A stretch of 64,000 nt of DNA. Origin: Bin87 sp965203195. GTDB taxonomy: Bacteria; Chloroflexota; Dehalococcoidia; Lucifugimonadales; UBA3495. Positions 32,907 through 42,189 of this stretch are shown piece after piece. Below the pieces are notes generated by a model, which had not been told where the DNA came from, did not search any database, and saw only the letters and a list, made by a program, of their open reading frames with translations. Position numbers and translations under genes: made by a program. Positions within the stretch are counted from its first letter, which is position 1. Every line of letters starts with the position of its first letter. The stretch is taken from NCBI GenBank assembly GCA_965203195.1, contig OZ241860.1, positions 1,054,001-1,118,000 on the forward strand, written 5' to 3'.

Positions 32907-33200
32907 TCAGGGCTGCATCTCAAACCGCTCCGATTCCGGCGGCTGCGCCCACAGCTCCTCTGCCCCCGCCATCGCCGCCGCCCGCTCCGGGCTGGCGCGC
33001 CAGGCATCGTAAATTTCGTTGCTTTCCCAAGTCACCAGCGTGGAAATCTTCGTCGGGTCGGACAGCGAAACGAAAGTCTGCCGGGCGCCAAAGCCGGGCG
33101 CCCGGCTCTGCGCCGCCCCGTTCCGCTCCAGCAGAGCTTTCGCCTCCGCAACCCGGTCCGCTTTCGCCCAGTGGTGGGTCAGTACGCCAATCTGCGCCAT
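32907..33200 (-). CDS. Antibiotic-biosynthesis-monooxygenase (ABM)-domain protein
   Basis: 97 residues. Small ferredoxin-like fold: IGVLTHHWAKADRVAEAKAL, GFGARQTFVSLSDPTKISTL, and VTWESNEIYDAWRASPERAA. Such dimeric proteins are often heme-degrading or quinone-forming monooxygenases, but the family also holds many of unknown role. Well-formed ribosome site (aaggagagcagtcta) before the ATG. It lies upstream of nhaA? In fact it is downstream of it on the same strand, 57 bases after reading direction is considered. Confidence 0.8.
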   Translation of the reverse strand: MAQIGVLTHHWAKADRVAEAKALLERNGAAQSRAPGFGARQTFVSLSDPTKISTLVTWESNEIYDAWRASPERAAAMAGAEELWAQPPESERFEMQP

Positions 33201-33256
33201 TAGACTGCTCTCCTTGTTCCGGCCGGTAAGTTAGGTAGGGGGGAGGAGGGAGTTAG

Positions 33257-34576
33257 TTAATCCGGCGTCGGCACATTCCGCGGCCGGCGCCGCGCCGGTT
33301 CTCTCCTCACGCGCGTCAGTATCCCCAGCAGAATCGCCAGAGGCCCCGCCACTATGCTGATCACCGCCCCCATCTTGCCGGGGTCGCTGAATTCCGAGCC
33401 GTCGGGGAATGCTTTCCCCGCCACGAACAGCGCCACCGTCAGCCCCAGCCCGGCGATTATGCTGGCCACCAGCAGGTCCAGCACCCGCATCCCCGCCGGC
33501 AGCGGGAAACCCGCCAGCGCCGCCGCCCACGAAAATAGCGTGATGCCAATCCCCTTGCCAATTATCAGTGCCGCCAGCACCATCCCCGTCACCGGCCCAA
33601 TGCTGCTGAACGCCACCCCGGCGTTGGCAAAGGCAAAGAAAAACAACCCGAAGGTAACCGGGATATTCAGCTGGTGCTCAAACTGATCCAGCGGGCCGTG
33701 GCCGTTATGCCCCCCCGCCGCCGCCTCGCCGCCCCTCTGGTGTCCGTGATTATGCTCCCCGCCGGCGTGTCCCGCGCGCCCCCGGCTGGGCAAAAACGGC
33801 ACTATCGGCACCAGCGCCAGCGCCGGTTCCACGCCGGCCTTGGCCAGCCCGACCCAGGACAGCGCCCCGCCCACGATGATATACACCCACCAGCGCTTCA
33901 CGCCCAGCCTGCGGATGATAAACGCCGCCGCCATTCCGCCCACCGTGAACAGCAGCCATAGCGGCGCCACCGGATGGGCCGGATCCGGGTAGAACACGGC
34001 AATGATGACCAGCCCGATGGCGTCATCCGCCACCGCCAGCAGCAGCAGAAAGTTCACCGCCGGATGCAACGCCCCGAAAACCAGCCGCGCCACCAGCCAC
34101 GCCAGCGCAATATCGGTAGCCGTCGGTATCGCCCACCCGTCGGCGGCCCCACCGGAAATGGACGGAAAAGACGGCAGGCTCTGATACAGAAGCCACGCCA
34201 GCAGCAGGTACAGCCCCGCCGGCCCGAACACCCCGCCCAGCGTGCCGACCAGCGGATTGATGGCCCGCCGCAACGGGTTCAGCGACCCGCCGGGCAGCGC
34301 CGAAGCCGTTATCTCTTTGGCCGCAATCCCAAAAAACAGGCACATAAACATCCCGTTGAGGATGAAATGCACCGTCAGATGATGCCCCAGAACCTTCTCA
34401 AAGCCGACGCCCGCGAAGGGATGAAACTCCTTCACCGACTCGTACCAGTGCGGCGCCGCATTGGCGGCAATCAGCCCGGCTACTACGCCGCAAATCAGCG
34501 GCACCGAATACTCTACGATGATGCCGACCGCCCACAGCGCGGCGGCGGCAAAACGATTGGCGGGTTGAGCGTACAT
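33257..34576 (-). CDS. nhaA: Na+/H+ antiporter NhaA
   Basis: About 439 residues if started at MYAQPANRFAAA; upstream in-frame codons to 34711 exist and the start is uncertain. NhaA features: NGMFMCLFFGIAAKEI, the ATDIALA aspartate in helix IV and AVADDAIGLVIIAVFY with the Asp pair of helix V, which bind Na+ and H+. A His-rich cytoplasmic loop (GHAGGEHNHGHQ) lies between the two halves, longer than in E. coli NhaA. Exchanges Na+ for H+ at the inner membrane. It follows the oxidase operon with a 255-base gap. Confidence 0.9.
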   Translation of the reverse strand: MYAQPANRFAAAALWAVGIIVEYSVPLICGVVAGLIAANAAPHWYESVKEFHPFAGVGFEKVLGHHLTVHFILNGMFMCLFFGIAAKEITASALPGGSLNPLRRAINPLVGTLGGVFGPAGLYLLLAWLLYQSLPSFPSISGGAADGWAIPTATDIALAWLVARLVFGALHPAVNFLLLLAVADDAIGLVIIAVFYPDPAHPVAPLWLLFTVGGMAAAFIIRRLGVKRWWVYIIVGGALSWVGLAKAGVEPALALVPIVPFLPSRGRAGHAGGEHNHGHQRGGEAAAGGHNGHGPLDQFEHQLNIPVTFGLFFFAFANAGVAFSSIGPVTGMVLAALIIGKGIGITLFSWAAALAGFPLPAGMRVLDLLVASIIAGLGLTVALFVAGKAFPDGSEFSDPGKMGAVISIVAGPLAILLGILTRVRREPARRRPRNVPTPD

Positions 34577-34831
34577 AGCGCTTATAGCATCCGAAATGTT
34601 GAGGGCGTCGGCGTCCTTCTGAGGGCCGCCCCGGCGCGCGTCAGGACAACGCCGCCCGGTCAAAATCCGGCTGTAGTGAAAACCCGCAGTCCGGTTCCGG
34701 GCCGACGGCAACCGCCTTGTCGGTTACCGTCCCCGCCGCTGCCGGCCCGGCCAACGCCCGCCTCGCCCGCTGACGCCGGCGACTGGGCAACCGGCGCGGC
34801 GCATTGCCATTGCCCGCCGGCAGCCGGCCCG

Positions 34832-35719
34832 TCAGCGCAGGGTCAGCAGGTATTCCACCAGAATATCGATCTCCTCATCGGTCAGATTAATGCCCGCCAG
34901 CGTGGCCATCATCAGCCCGGCCTGGTAATCCTGGCTGAGGCCGTCGGCGGCGCCGGCGGTATAGGCGTCCGGGTCTGCAATGGATATGCGGAGGTATTCC
35001 TCAGCCGACTGGTCCGCCACGCGGCTGCCCGCAACGCTGGCAATCCCGGTCAGATCGGGCCCGAGAATGCCCTGCGAAACCCCCTCCACTGTATGGCAGG
35101 CCGTGCAGCCCCCGCGCCCGGTGAACAGCGCCAGCCCCGGATTGTCCCCGCCGCCGGCCGCGCCGCCTGTCCCCGGCGGCGTGACGGCCCCCGGCGGCGC
35201 CGGGGTCGGCACTACCAGCCGCTCGTATTGGGGCTTTTCGTCAATAGGATGGTGGAAAGGCTCCGCCCGCCCCTCCGTAAAGGCCCGCGGCGTGGGCCGA
35301 AACACCCCGAACAGCAGCACCAGCGACAGCGCCACCACCAGCCCCAGGGCCAGCCCGGCCACGAAAATCTGCCAGAGCAGCGGATGCTCAAACTTGAGGT
35401 GCATAAAGAAGGCCACCACGCAGAAAAACTTGATGACCGACAGGATAATCAGCGGCGCCAGCGAAACGGCGGCGCCCTGCAAGTTCTCCGGCAGGATGAT
35501 GACGAACTCAATCAGCGTCACCACGGCCAGGAAAATCGCCAGCACGCTGTACTGCTTGAGGCCGCCGTGCACGCCCGCGGGCACCCGCCCGAAAAAGAAC
35601 TGCTTGATGCCGGGGTCGGCATGAGCGCCGCCGTGCGCCCCTCCTTCCTGCGCGCCCCCTTCCTGCGTCCCCCCTTCCTGGGGAAACCGCGCGCCTTCCT
35701 GCCCGGGGTTGGTGGTCAT
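34832..35719 (-). CDS. Cytochrome c oxidase subunit IV fused to a cytochrome c domain
   Basis: 295 residues. A Gly/His-rich N-terminus (repeats of QEGGAQEGG) precedes three helices typical of prokaryotic subunit IV (LAIFLAVVTLIEFVIILPE, IILSVIKFFCVVAFFMHLKF, IFVAGLALGLVVALSLVLLF). After a Pro/Gly linker a class I cytochrome c domain follows: GGCTACHTVEG holds CxxCH, and MMATLAGINLTDEEI supplies the distal Met. Fusing subunit IV to a heme c domain is unusual; subunit II at 38573 also has its own. Last gene of the oxidase operon. Confidence 0.87.
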   Translation of the reverse strand: MTTNPGQEGARFPQEGGTQEGGAQEGGAHGGAHADPGIKQFFFGRVPAGVHGGLKQYSVLAIFLAVVTLIEFVIILPENLQGAAVSLAPLIILSVIKFFCVVAFFMHLKFEHPLLWQIFVAGLALGLVVALSLVLLFGVFRPTPRAFTEGRAEPFHHPIDEKPQYERLVVPTPAPPGAVTPPGTGGAAGGGDNPGLALFTGRGGCTACHTVEGVSQGILGPDLTGIASVAGSRVADQSAEEYLRISIADPDAYTAGAADGLSQDYQAGLMMATLAGINLTDEEIDILVEYLLTLR

Positions 35720-35755
35720 TGCTGGGTGCCTCCTGCCTGGAACCGAAACCGTAAC

Positions 35756-36463
35756 TTAACCGATGAGACCCGCGACCAGATGCCAGCCCTGCATCGCCGC
35801 GTGCTCCACCTCGGGACCTTTGTCAAAGCCGCCCACGAGGTACAGCAGCGTGAAAATGACAATCCAGACGATGTCGACAAAATGCCAGTAGAGCCCGGCA
35901 ATGTCCACATCAAGGTCCGATGGCCGCCCCGCCGGGTTGCGCGCCGCAATAATCGCCAGCCCCGCCAGCCAGACGATGCCCAGCGTCACATGAGCGCCGT
36001 GAAACCCCGTGAGCGTAAAAAAGGTGCTGCTGAACAGGTTGGTCTCGTACCGCAGCCCCTCAATGCGGAAGGCGTTGAACTCGTACACCTGGAAGCCGAT
36101 AAAGCCCAGCCCCAGCACGATGGTCGCCACCAGCCACTGCAACAGCCGCTTCTGGTTGCCGCTGCGGGCGGCCGCCACGCCCATCACCATCGTGAACGAA
36201 CTCATCAGCAGCACAAAGGTGCTGACGGTGGTAATGGGAACATCAATGATGTCCGCCGGGTACGGCCCCACGATGCTCTGCCCCCGGTACAGCATATAGG
36301 TGGCAATCAGGGAACCGAAAAAGAGGCAGTCGGAACCCAGAAAAACCCACATCAGGAGCTTCCGGTGGTTAATGCCGGTGCTGGTCTCCTCCTCGTGGGC
36401 GGGAGGATGGGCCGGCTGGACGTGTCCGGTGTTTGCGTGAGCCAACGCGGGCCTCCTGGGCAT
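35756..36463 (-). CDS. ctaE: Cytochrome c oxidase subunit III
   Basis: 235 residues, about seven helices. Typical of the bacterial heme-copper oxidase subunit III: INHRKLLMWVFLGSDCLFFG, STFVLLMSSFTMVMGVAAAR, FFTLTGFHGAHVTLGIVWLA, and LYWHFVDIVWIVIFTLLYLV. The Glu of the lipid-binding site is not obvious in FGSLIATYML. An alternative start a few codons downstream is possible. Co-transcribed between subunits I and IV (gaps 36 and 71 bases). Confidence 0.93.
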   Translation of the reverse strand: MPRRPALAHANTGHVQPAHPPAHEEETSTGINHRKLLMWVFLGSDCLFFGSLIATYMLYRGQSIVGPYPADIIDVPITTVSTFVLLMSSFTMVMGVAAARSGNQKRLLQWLVATIVLGLGFIGFQVYEFNAFRIEGLRYETNLFSSTFFTLTGFHGAHVTLGIVWLAGLAIIAARNPAGRPSDLDVDIAGLYWHFVDIVWIVIFTLLYLVGGFDKGPEVEHAAMQGWHLVAGLIG

Positions 36464-36534
36464 TGGAAATGGACGGGTACAGGGGGGGCTGGGGTGACCG
36501 ACAATGAGCCGCGGACGAATGCCACGCCGCGCGG

Positions 36535-38427
36535 TCAGTGGTGAGCGCCCTCGCCCCCGGCCCCGTGGTGTTCCTCAGCGTGTTCCTCGGCGGCCGGTTC
36601 ATTAGACCACCCGATGACGCCAATGACGGTAATCAGTCCGCCGACAAAACTCAGCGGGAAATTGATGTAGTCCCAGCCGAAGTCAATCAGCAGGCCACCG
36701 GCAATCCAGACCACCCCAAAGGCGGTGACCAGCGGCCAGTAGGACGGGCTGGGCATATGTATGCTGGACGGGTCAACATGAGCCTCCGCCGGCACGGTTT
36801 CCCCCTCCGCTTCCGCCTGCCGCTTCGTAATCCAGTAGTCATCCTGCCCCTTCACCTGCGGAATGGCGGCAAAATTGTACACCGGCGGCGGCGACGAAAT
36901 GCTCCACTCCAGCGTCGGCGCGTCCCAGGGATCGTGGCCCGCCGGCGCCCCCTTCTTCAGGCTGCGGAAAAAGTTGTGCATGAAAATCAGTATGCTGACG
37001 ATGATGACGAACACCCCGATGGTCGCCAGCACATTCATCAGCTCCCACCCGAAACCGGAGCTGTAAGTGTAAATCCGGCGCGGCATCCCGTTGAGCCCGG
37101 CGTAGTGCATCGGAAAGAAGGTCAAGTTCATCCCCACGAACATCGTCCAGAAGTGAACCTTGCCCATCAGCTCGTTGTACATCCGGCCCGTGATCTTGGG
37201 ATACCAGTAGTAGATGCCGGCGAAAATGCCAAAGATAGCCCCGCCGAACAGCACATAGTGAATGTGCGCCACTATGTAGTAGGTATCCTGCTGCTGGAAG
37301 TCGGACGGGGACACCGCGTGCGATACCCCGGACAGCCCGCCCACAATAAACAGCGCCACAAAACCGATGGCCATCAGCATCGGCGTCTTCAGGTCAATGG
37401 AGCCGTTCCACATCGTGCCGATCCAGTTGAAAATCTTCACCCCCGTGGGAACCGCAATCAGCATCGTGGTAATGGTGAACACCGAGTTCGCAATGGGGCC
37501 CAGCCCCACCGTGAACATATGGTGGCTCCACACCGCCCAGCTCATGATGGCAATGACAATGCCCGAGAAAACCACCACCGGGTACCCGAACAGCGGCTTG
37601 CGGCTGAAGGTCGGAATGATTTCCGAAACAACGCCCATCGCCGGCAAAATCAGAATGTACACCTCCGGGTGCCCGAACAGCCAGAACAGATGCTGCCACA
37701 GGATGGGATCGCCCCCGGCGGCCGTGTTGAAAAAGTTGGCGTCAAACTGCCGGTCAGCCGTCAACTGAATCAGCGCCACCGTGATGATCGGAAACGCCAA
37801 CACCAGCAGAATGCTGGTCACCAGCGTCATCCACACGAACACCGGCATCCGCATCAGCGACATCCCCGGCGCCCGCATATTGATGATGGTTACCACAAAG
37901 TTGAAACCCGCCGCCAGCGACGCCACCCCCAGCACCTGCAAGCTCAATGCCCAGAAGTCTAGTCCCTGCCCCTGGCTGAACGGCGCCGCCGTCAGGTTGG
38001 CGTACGAAAACCACCCCGCGTCCGGCACATCGCCCACAATGAAACCGCCGTGCATCAGCAGCGCCCCGAACAGAAATGTCCAGTACGAAAAGGCATTCAG
38101 CCGCGGAAACGCCACATCCCGCGCCCCGATCATCAGCGGGATGAGGAAGTTGAAAAACGTAGCCCCGAACGGCATCACCACCATAAAAATCATCGTGGTG
38201 GCGTGCATCGTGAACATCGCGTTGAAGGTGTCCGGGCTCACCAGAGAGCTGTCGGCCGTGACCAGCTGCAAACGCAGCACGGTAGCCTCAATGCCTCCCA
38301 CCAGGAAAAAGGCGAAGGCGGTGAACCCGTACAGCGCCGCAATGCGCTTGTGGTCCACGGTAGTCAGCCAGCTCCACAGGCCGGTATAGGTGGTAGGGCG
38401 CGGGATGACGCCGGTGATAGTGACCAT
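36535..38427 (-). CDS. ctaD: Cytochrome c oxidase subunit I
   Basis: 630 residues. A-family heme-copper oxidase: MHATTMIFMVVMPFGATFFN with the low-spin heme His, WQHLFWLFGHPEVYILILPA carrying CuB His and the cross-linked Tyr of HPEVY, SHHMFTVGL with two further CuB His ligands, and HIHYVLFGGAIFGIFAGIYY with the heme ligands. The C-terminus is long and His/Glu-rich (EEHAEEHHGAGGEG). Reduces O2 to water and pumps protons, so the organism respires oxygen. Part of a ctaC-D-E-F operon read on the minus strand. Confidence 0.96.
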   Translation of the reverse strand: MVTITGVIPRPTTYTGLWSWLTTVDHKRIAALYGFTAFAFFLVGGIEATVLRLQLVTADSSLVSPDTFNAMFTMHATTMIFMVVMPFGATFFNFLIPLMIGARDVAFPRLNAFSYWTFLFGALLMHGGFIVGDVPDAGWFSYANLTAAPFSQGQGLDFWALSLQVLGVASLAAGFNFVVTIINMRAPGMSLMRMPVFVWMTLVTSILLVLAFPIITVALIQLTADRQFDANFFNTAAGGDPILWQHLFWLFGHPEVYILILPAMGVVSEIIPTFSRKPLFGYPVVVFSGIVIAIMSWAVWSHHMFTVGLGPIANSVFTITTMLIAVPTGVKIFNWIGTMWNGSIDLKTPMLMAIGFVALFIVGGLSGVSHAVSPSDFQQQDTYYIVAHIHYVLFGGAIFGIFAGIYYWYPKITGRMYNELMGKVHFWTMFVGMNLTFFPMHYAGLNGMPRRIYTYSSGFGWELMNVLATIGVFVIIVSILIFMHNFFRSLKKGAPAGHDPWDAPTLEWSISSPPPVYNFAAIPQVKGQDDYWITKRQAEAEGETVPAEAHVDPSSIHMPSPSYWPLVTAFGVVWIAGGLLIDFGWDYINFPLSFVGGLITVIGVIGWSNEPAAEEHAEEHHGAGGEGAHH

Positions 38428-38572
38428 TTTGTTCGGTTCCTCCGCTGCCGCCCGGATGCTGCCTCCGGCGATAATGCGTTAGCGGCCCTGGGGTTTGACT
38501 GCTGATGTTTGCCTGCTGGAGTTTGTCTGCTACCGCGAGAGACGGTGGCGATGTTCGGAAATCGTCCGGCAA

Positions 38573-39937
38573 TTACCGCCCGGCGGTAGCCGAATCGGGC
38601 GACGCCCCCTGGGCCATCAGATATTCCACCAGATTGCTCAATTGCTCCTCGGAAAGATCGGCGTGGTGATCCAGCCGGGTCTGGTAGATAGCCGCCAGTT
38701 CCGACATCCGGTTGCCCGGCTTGATGGATTCAGGATCCCGGATCCACTGCCGCAGGGTTTCCCGGTTGAGGTCAACCAGCCCCGCCCCAATGGTAACCCG
38801 CTGCCCCAAATCCGTCAGGTTCGGCGCCGCAAAAGCCGTCGGCGGTTCCACGCCCGCTCTGATGTCCTCAATCCGCTCATCCGCCGGCTTGTTCAGCCAC
38901 CGGGTGTATTCAATGAAAGTCCGCATCCGCCCGTGCTGCACATTCTCGCCCAGATCATTGAGGTCAGCGTCCGCCGCGCCTACCGTATGGCAGGTCACGC
39001 ACTGCCCGTCCCCGAGGAACACCAGCTGCCCCGCCGCCGCCGATGCGCTCAACTGCGGCGGCGTACCCCACCCCTCGGCCCAGGCCGCGTACTCCACTTC
39101 CTCCAGCGCATGAACCCGGAACTTCATCTGCGCGTGCGCCGTGCCGCAAAACTCGGCGCACTGCCCGTAATACATCCCCGGATCCTCCGCCAGGAACCAC
39201 ATCTCGTTGGTGTGCGTCGGCACCACATCCTGCTTCCCGGCCAGTTTCGGAATCCAGAAGCTGTGAATCACATCATCGCTTTTGAGTTCCATTATCACGG
39301 GCGTATTCACCGGCACCCGCATCTCGTTGGCAGTGGTGATCACCTTCCCGTTGCCGTCCGCATCCTCATACCGGAACTCCCACCACCACTGGTGCCCCAC
39401 CGCCTGCACCGTAAGCGGCTCCTTCCCCTGCGCCCGCGCCAGCCGGATGGCTTCGTCAGGCTCCAGCTTGAACAACACGAACACCGACCAGATGCCCAGC
39501 CCCAAAATCAGCAGGGTGGGGATAACCGTCCAGGTGATTTCCAGCGGGGTATTCCCGTGCGTCTGCGGCGGCAGCGCATCGCCGGGCTTGCGCCGGAAGC
39601 GGATGGCCGCGTAAAGCAGAGCCCCCTCCACCAGCACAAACACCGCCACCATCGTCCAGAGCAGCACATTAAACAGCAGCAGCTGCTCCCGCGCCACCGG
39701 CCCGTTCACCCCGAAAGTGGACTGCGGCGCGTCCGCGTCGCAGCCCAGCGCCGCCAGCATCAGTACGCCGCCAATGACGGCCAGGACCGTAACCGGACGC
39801 CAGGCCGGCCAGCGGGAACCACGGCGGGAACGGGAACCGGAGGGGCGGCGCGCCGGAATTGCGCTGTTCACAGCGGGTTCCTCGCCCGCTTGGGCAAATG
39901 ACGGCGTGTCTTGCTCGGAAAAGGGCGGCAGCCCCAT
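38573..39937 (-). CDS. ctaC: Cytochrome c oxidase subunit II with C-terminal cytochrome c domain (caa3-type)
   Basis: 454 residues from the ATG at 39937. A lipoprotein-like segment (VLMLAALGC) and two helices (LFNVLLWTMVAVFVLVEGAL; ITWTVIPTLLILGLGIWSVF) precede the CuA domain: VGHQWWWEFRYED, DVIHSFWIPKLAGKQDVVP and YYGQCAEFCGTAHAQMKFRV with Cys-Cys-His-Met ligands. The last ~150 residues are a cytochrome c (GDGQCVTCHTVG; Met in GNRMSELA). This is a caa3-type subunit II that takes electrons from soluble cytochrome c. First gene of the operon; a consensus promoter lies upstream. Confidence 0.94.
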   Translation of the reverse strand: MGLPPFSEQDTPSFAQAGEEPAVNSAIPARRPSGSRSRRGSRWPAWRPVTVLAVIGGVLMLAALGCDADAPQSTFGVNGPVAREQLLLFNVLLWTMVAVFVLVEGALLYAAIRFRRKPGDALPPQTHGNTPLEITWTVIPTLLILGLGIWSVFVLFKLEPDEAIRLARAQGKEPLTVQAVGHQWWWEFRYEDADGNGKVITTANEMRVPVNTPVIMELKSDDVIHSFWIPKLAGKQDVVPTHTNEMWFLAEDPGMYYGQCAEFCGTAHAQMKFRVHALEEVEYAAWAEGWGTPPQLSASAAAGQLVFLGDGQCVTCHTVGAADADLNDLGENVQHGRMRTFIEYTRWLNKPADERIEDIRAGVEPPTAFAAPNLTDLGQRVTIGAGLVDLNRETLRQWIRDPESIKPGNRMSELAAIYQTRLDHHADLSEEQLSNLVEYLMAQGASPDSATAGR

Positions 39938-40007
39938 CGTGAACCCCCGGTTGACTTCGCCGGCGGCAAAAACGCCGCCGTGTGTGCAAAATTTCACTAG
40001 CGCAATG

Positions 40008-40036
40008 ACAATAGCACACGCCCCCAAATCTGTCAA
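40008..40036 (-). promoter_or_regulatory. Consensus promoter of the cytochrome c oxidase operon
   Basis: On the minus strand TTGACA (40036-40031), 17 bases, TATTGT (40013-40008). Transcription would start near 40001, about 64 bases before the ctaC ATG. Confidence 0.75.
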
Positions 40037-40070
40037 TTTGCCGGCGCGGGGCATTTCACGCTGCTTGCGA

Positions 40071-40105
40071 AAACGCCGGCCGGCGCGTCAGGGCGCCGGC
40101 CGGCC
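40071..40105 (-). terminator. Rho-independent terminator after the LLM oxidoreductase gene
   Basis: GCCGGCCGGCGC (40076-40087) pairs with GCGCCGGCCGGC (40094-40105) over a six-base loop; on the minus strand the stem is followed by GTTTTC. It lies just past the stop codon of the gene at 40112-41305. Confidence 0.7.
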
Positions 40106-40111
40106 AGCGCC

Positions 40112-41305
40112 TTACCTGGCCCCGTTCCCGTTCCCCTTCCCCTGAAACGCCGGGATGACCTCCTTCCCGAACTTCTCAATGGACGCCATCACCTTCTCAT
40201 GCGGAATGGTCTCCGTCTGCATAATCAGCATCACCTGATCCACCCCGATGTCCTCGTACATCTGGCAGGTCTTGATGCACGACTCCGGGTTGCCCGCAAT
40301 GATCACCCCCCGGTCCGACAGCGTCTTGCCGTCCAACTGCGCAATCGCCGCCCGCGCCGCCCCGGGCCCGCTGTCCAGCGACAACCCCACATCCTGCGCC
40401 AGCTGCTGATGCTCCGCGTCCGACTGCCGCAGCCAGCGACTGAAATCCGCCGTCAGATGGTCGGGAACCCCGCCCCACGCCTCCAGCAGCTCCTCATAGG
40501 CGTTGATGCGCCCCTGAATATAGGGCTTGTCCGGCCCGAAAAAGGTCTTCATCGACTCCGCCGCCAGCTCCTTCGCGTAATCGTCATCGTCCGCGCAGAA
40601 GCCATGCACATTGTTGCCCCAGAACTCGGTCACAAACTCGCCCACCGGCTCGCAATCCTTCAGCGCGTCCCGGTAAATCTGCACCTTCTCCTTCAGCACC
40701 TCCACCGCGTAGGACGCCGACGACAGCACCCCAATGCCCTTCTGCGCCGCCAGCCGGAAGCTGTCCTCCGACGTGCAGGCCAGATACAGACGCGGATGCG
40801 GCTGCTGGAACGGCTTCGGCAGCACCCGCCGCCGGGGCACGCTCCAGTGCTCCCCCTCGTACTCGTACTCCTCCGAAGTCCAGATCTTGGGCAGCATACT
40901 GATGGACTCGTTCCACAGGCTGCGGGTATCGCGCGGGTCAACCCCCAGCCCCGTCTGCTCGTAGGCGTTGGAACGCCCCGTGCCGACCTCAATCCGCCCG
41001 TCCGTCAGCTGGTCCAGCAGCGCCACCCGCTCCGCCACCCGCACCGGATGATGATAGGGCAGGATGCAGACCCCGTAGCCGATGCGGATCTGCTTGGTGA
41101 TGCGGCTCAACGCCCCGAAAATGGCGTCCTGCGCCGGCGACCCCGAAAAGCCGGTCAGAAAATGGTGCTCCACAAACCACAGGTTGTTGAACCCCACCTG
41201 ATCGGCCAGTTCGCACTGCTCCAGCGTCTCCTTGTAAAGCGCGTTCCAGTCAATCTCCGTCCCCTGAAAGGGGCGCTGGCATTCGTAAAGCAGGCCAAAC
41301 TGCAT
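40112..41305 (-). CDS. LLM-class flavin-dependent oxidoreductase (luciferase-like)
   Basis: 397 residues from the ATG at 41305 with AGAGGAGAAT upstream. Luciferase-like monooxygenase family: FGLLYECQRPFQGTEIDWNA, ADQVGFNNLWFVEHHFLTGF, IRIGYGVCILPYHHPVRVAE, LDQLTDGRIEVGTGRSNAYE, then KPFQQPHPRLYLACTSEDSF. EHHF and GRSNAYEQTG are closer to FMN-dependent alkanal-monooxygenase-type proteins than is the protein at 24763. Substrate unknown. A terminator directly follows. Confidence 0.9.
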   Translation of the reverse strand: MQFGLLYECQRPFQGTEIDWNALYKETLEQCELADQVGFNNLWFVEHHFLTGFSGSPAQDAIFGALSRITKQIRIGYGVCILPYHHPVRVAERVALLDQLTDGRIEVGTGRSNAYEQTGLGVDPRDTRSLWNESISMLPKIWTSEEYEYEGEHWSVPRRRVLPKPFQQPHPRLYLACTSEDSFRLAAQKGIGVLSSASYAVEVLKEKVQIYRDALKDCEPVGEFVTEFWGNNVHGFCADDDDYAKELAAESMKTFFGPDKPYIQGRINAYEELLEAWGGVPDHLTADFSRWLRQSDAEHQQLAQDVGLSLDSGPGAARAAIAQLDGKTLSDRGVIIAGNPESCIKTCQMYEDIGVDQVMLIMQTETIPHEKVMASIEKFGKEVIPAFQGKGNGNGAR

Positions 41306-41461
41306 AGCGATTCTCCTCTGCCGCGGGTTGCGTGCCGTTGTGTGCCGCGGGCTGCGTGCCGGGGGTTGCGTACCACGGGTTCCAAGTTTCCCAATGCCCG
41401 CAGTATAGCGCAATTCCTCCCGCTTGGCGAATGGCGCCGCGCCGGCCGGAAATGCCGGGCG

Positions 41462-41956
41462 TTACCCCTGTCCAGACTGCAACCAGGCGTCGTAATTTTC
41501 CCGCATAAAGCCCAAGTGTTCGGGAATATGCGCTTCGTACACCAGCAGCCAGTCGTCCAGCGTCATATCGCCATTTTCAGGATGGTAGCACGTGTTGCCC
41601 CAAACCGATTCGGGCAATGACCTGATCAAAGCGTAACTCTGCCGCCGCAACGCGCGGAACAGCTCCAGCGCATCCTCCGCGCTCCCCTCGGCGTACCCCA
41701 GCGCCTCGGCCCAGCCGTTTTCATCATAGGCCATCAGCGCCCGCCCCGGCTCGGCGATGAGCCGCCGGCAGCGAATGTAGCTGTTCGCCTCGCTGTCGGC
41801 AATGTGAATCAGATGCTCCCGGATACTCCAGCAGCCGTGTTCATCCCGAAAATCCCACATCTCGGGCGGAAATGCCCCCAGCCCCTCCATAAGCCTTTCA
41901 TAAGCGCCCCCATACGATGCGATTTTGCGGGCGCGCCTTTCGGGCGTCAAAGCCAT
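41462..41956 (-). CDS. DinB-family protein (DinB/YfiT four-helix fold)
   Basis: 164 residues, ATG with AGGAGG nine bases upstream; an in-frame TTG two codons earlier was not used. Pattern of DinB-like metal-binding four-helix bundles: YERLMEGLGAFPPEMWDF, SIREHLIHIADSEANSYIRC with a His on helix 2, and EAHIPEHLGFMRENYDAW with the paired His near the C-terminus. Such proteins are often mycothiol/bacillithiol-dependent transferases or of unknown role. A DinB-like domain also ends the Grx selenoprotein at 44563. Confidence 0.85.
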   Translation of the reverse strand: MALTPERRARKIASYGGAYERLMEGLGAFPPEMWDFRDEHGCWSIREHLIHIADSEANSYIRCRRLIAEPGRALMAYDENGWAEALGYAEGSAEDALELFRALRRQSYALIRSLPESVWGNTCYHPENGDMTLDDWLLVYEAHIPEHLGFMRENYDAWLQSGQG

Positions 41957-42189
41957 AACCAAACCTCCTGCCGGCCGGAATTGCCCGCCAGTGTATCACC
42001 CCGCCGGAACCGCCCACCGCCCGCCCCTCCCTGTGCGGCCCGTCCCCCGCTATGTCCGTCCCCCGCTATATGGTATAGTAGCCCCAAGCGCAACCTGGCA
42101 CGATGCCCCGACATAGAATGCAACTCCGTTGCGCCCCGCCCCGGCCGGAACTCGCCCGGAATTGCCGGCATACAACTGGAGACAATTTT

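Noticed and set aside
33974..36544. 856-codon + strand frame over the oxidase and nhaA genes
   Set aside because: Composition typical of an antisense shadow; the minus strand holds clear oxidase subunits.
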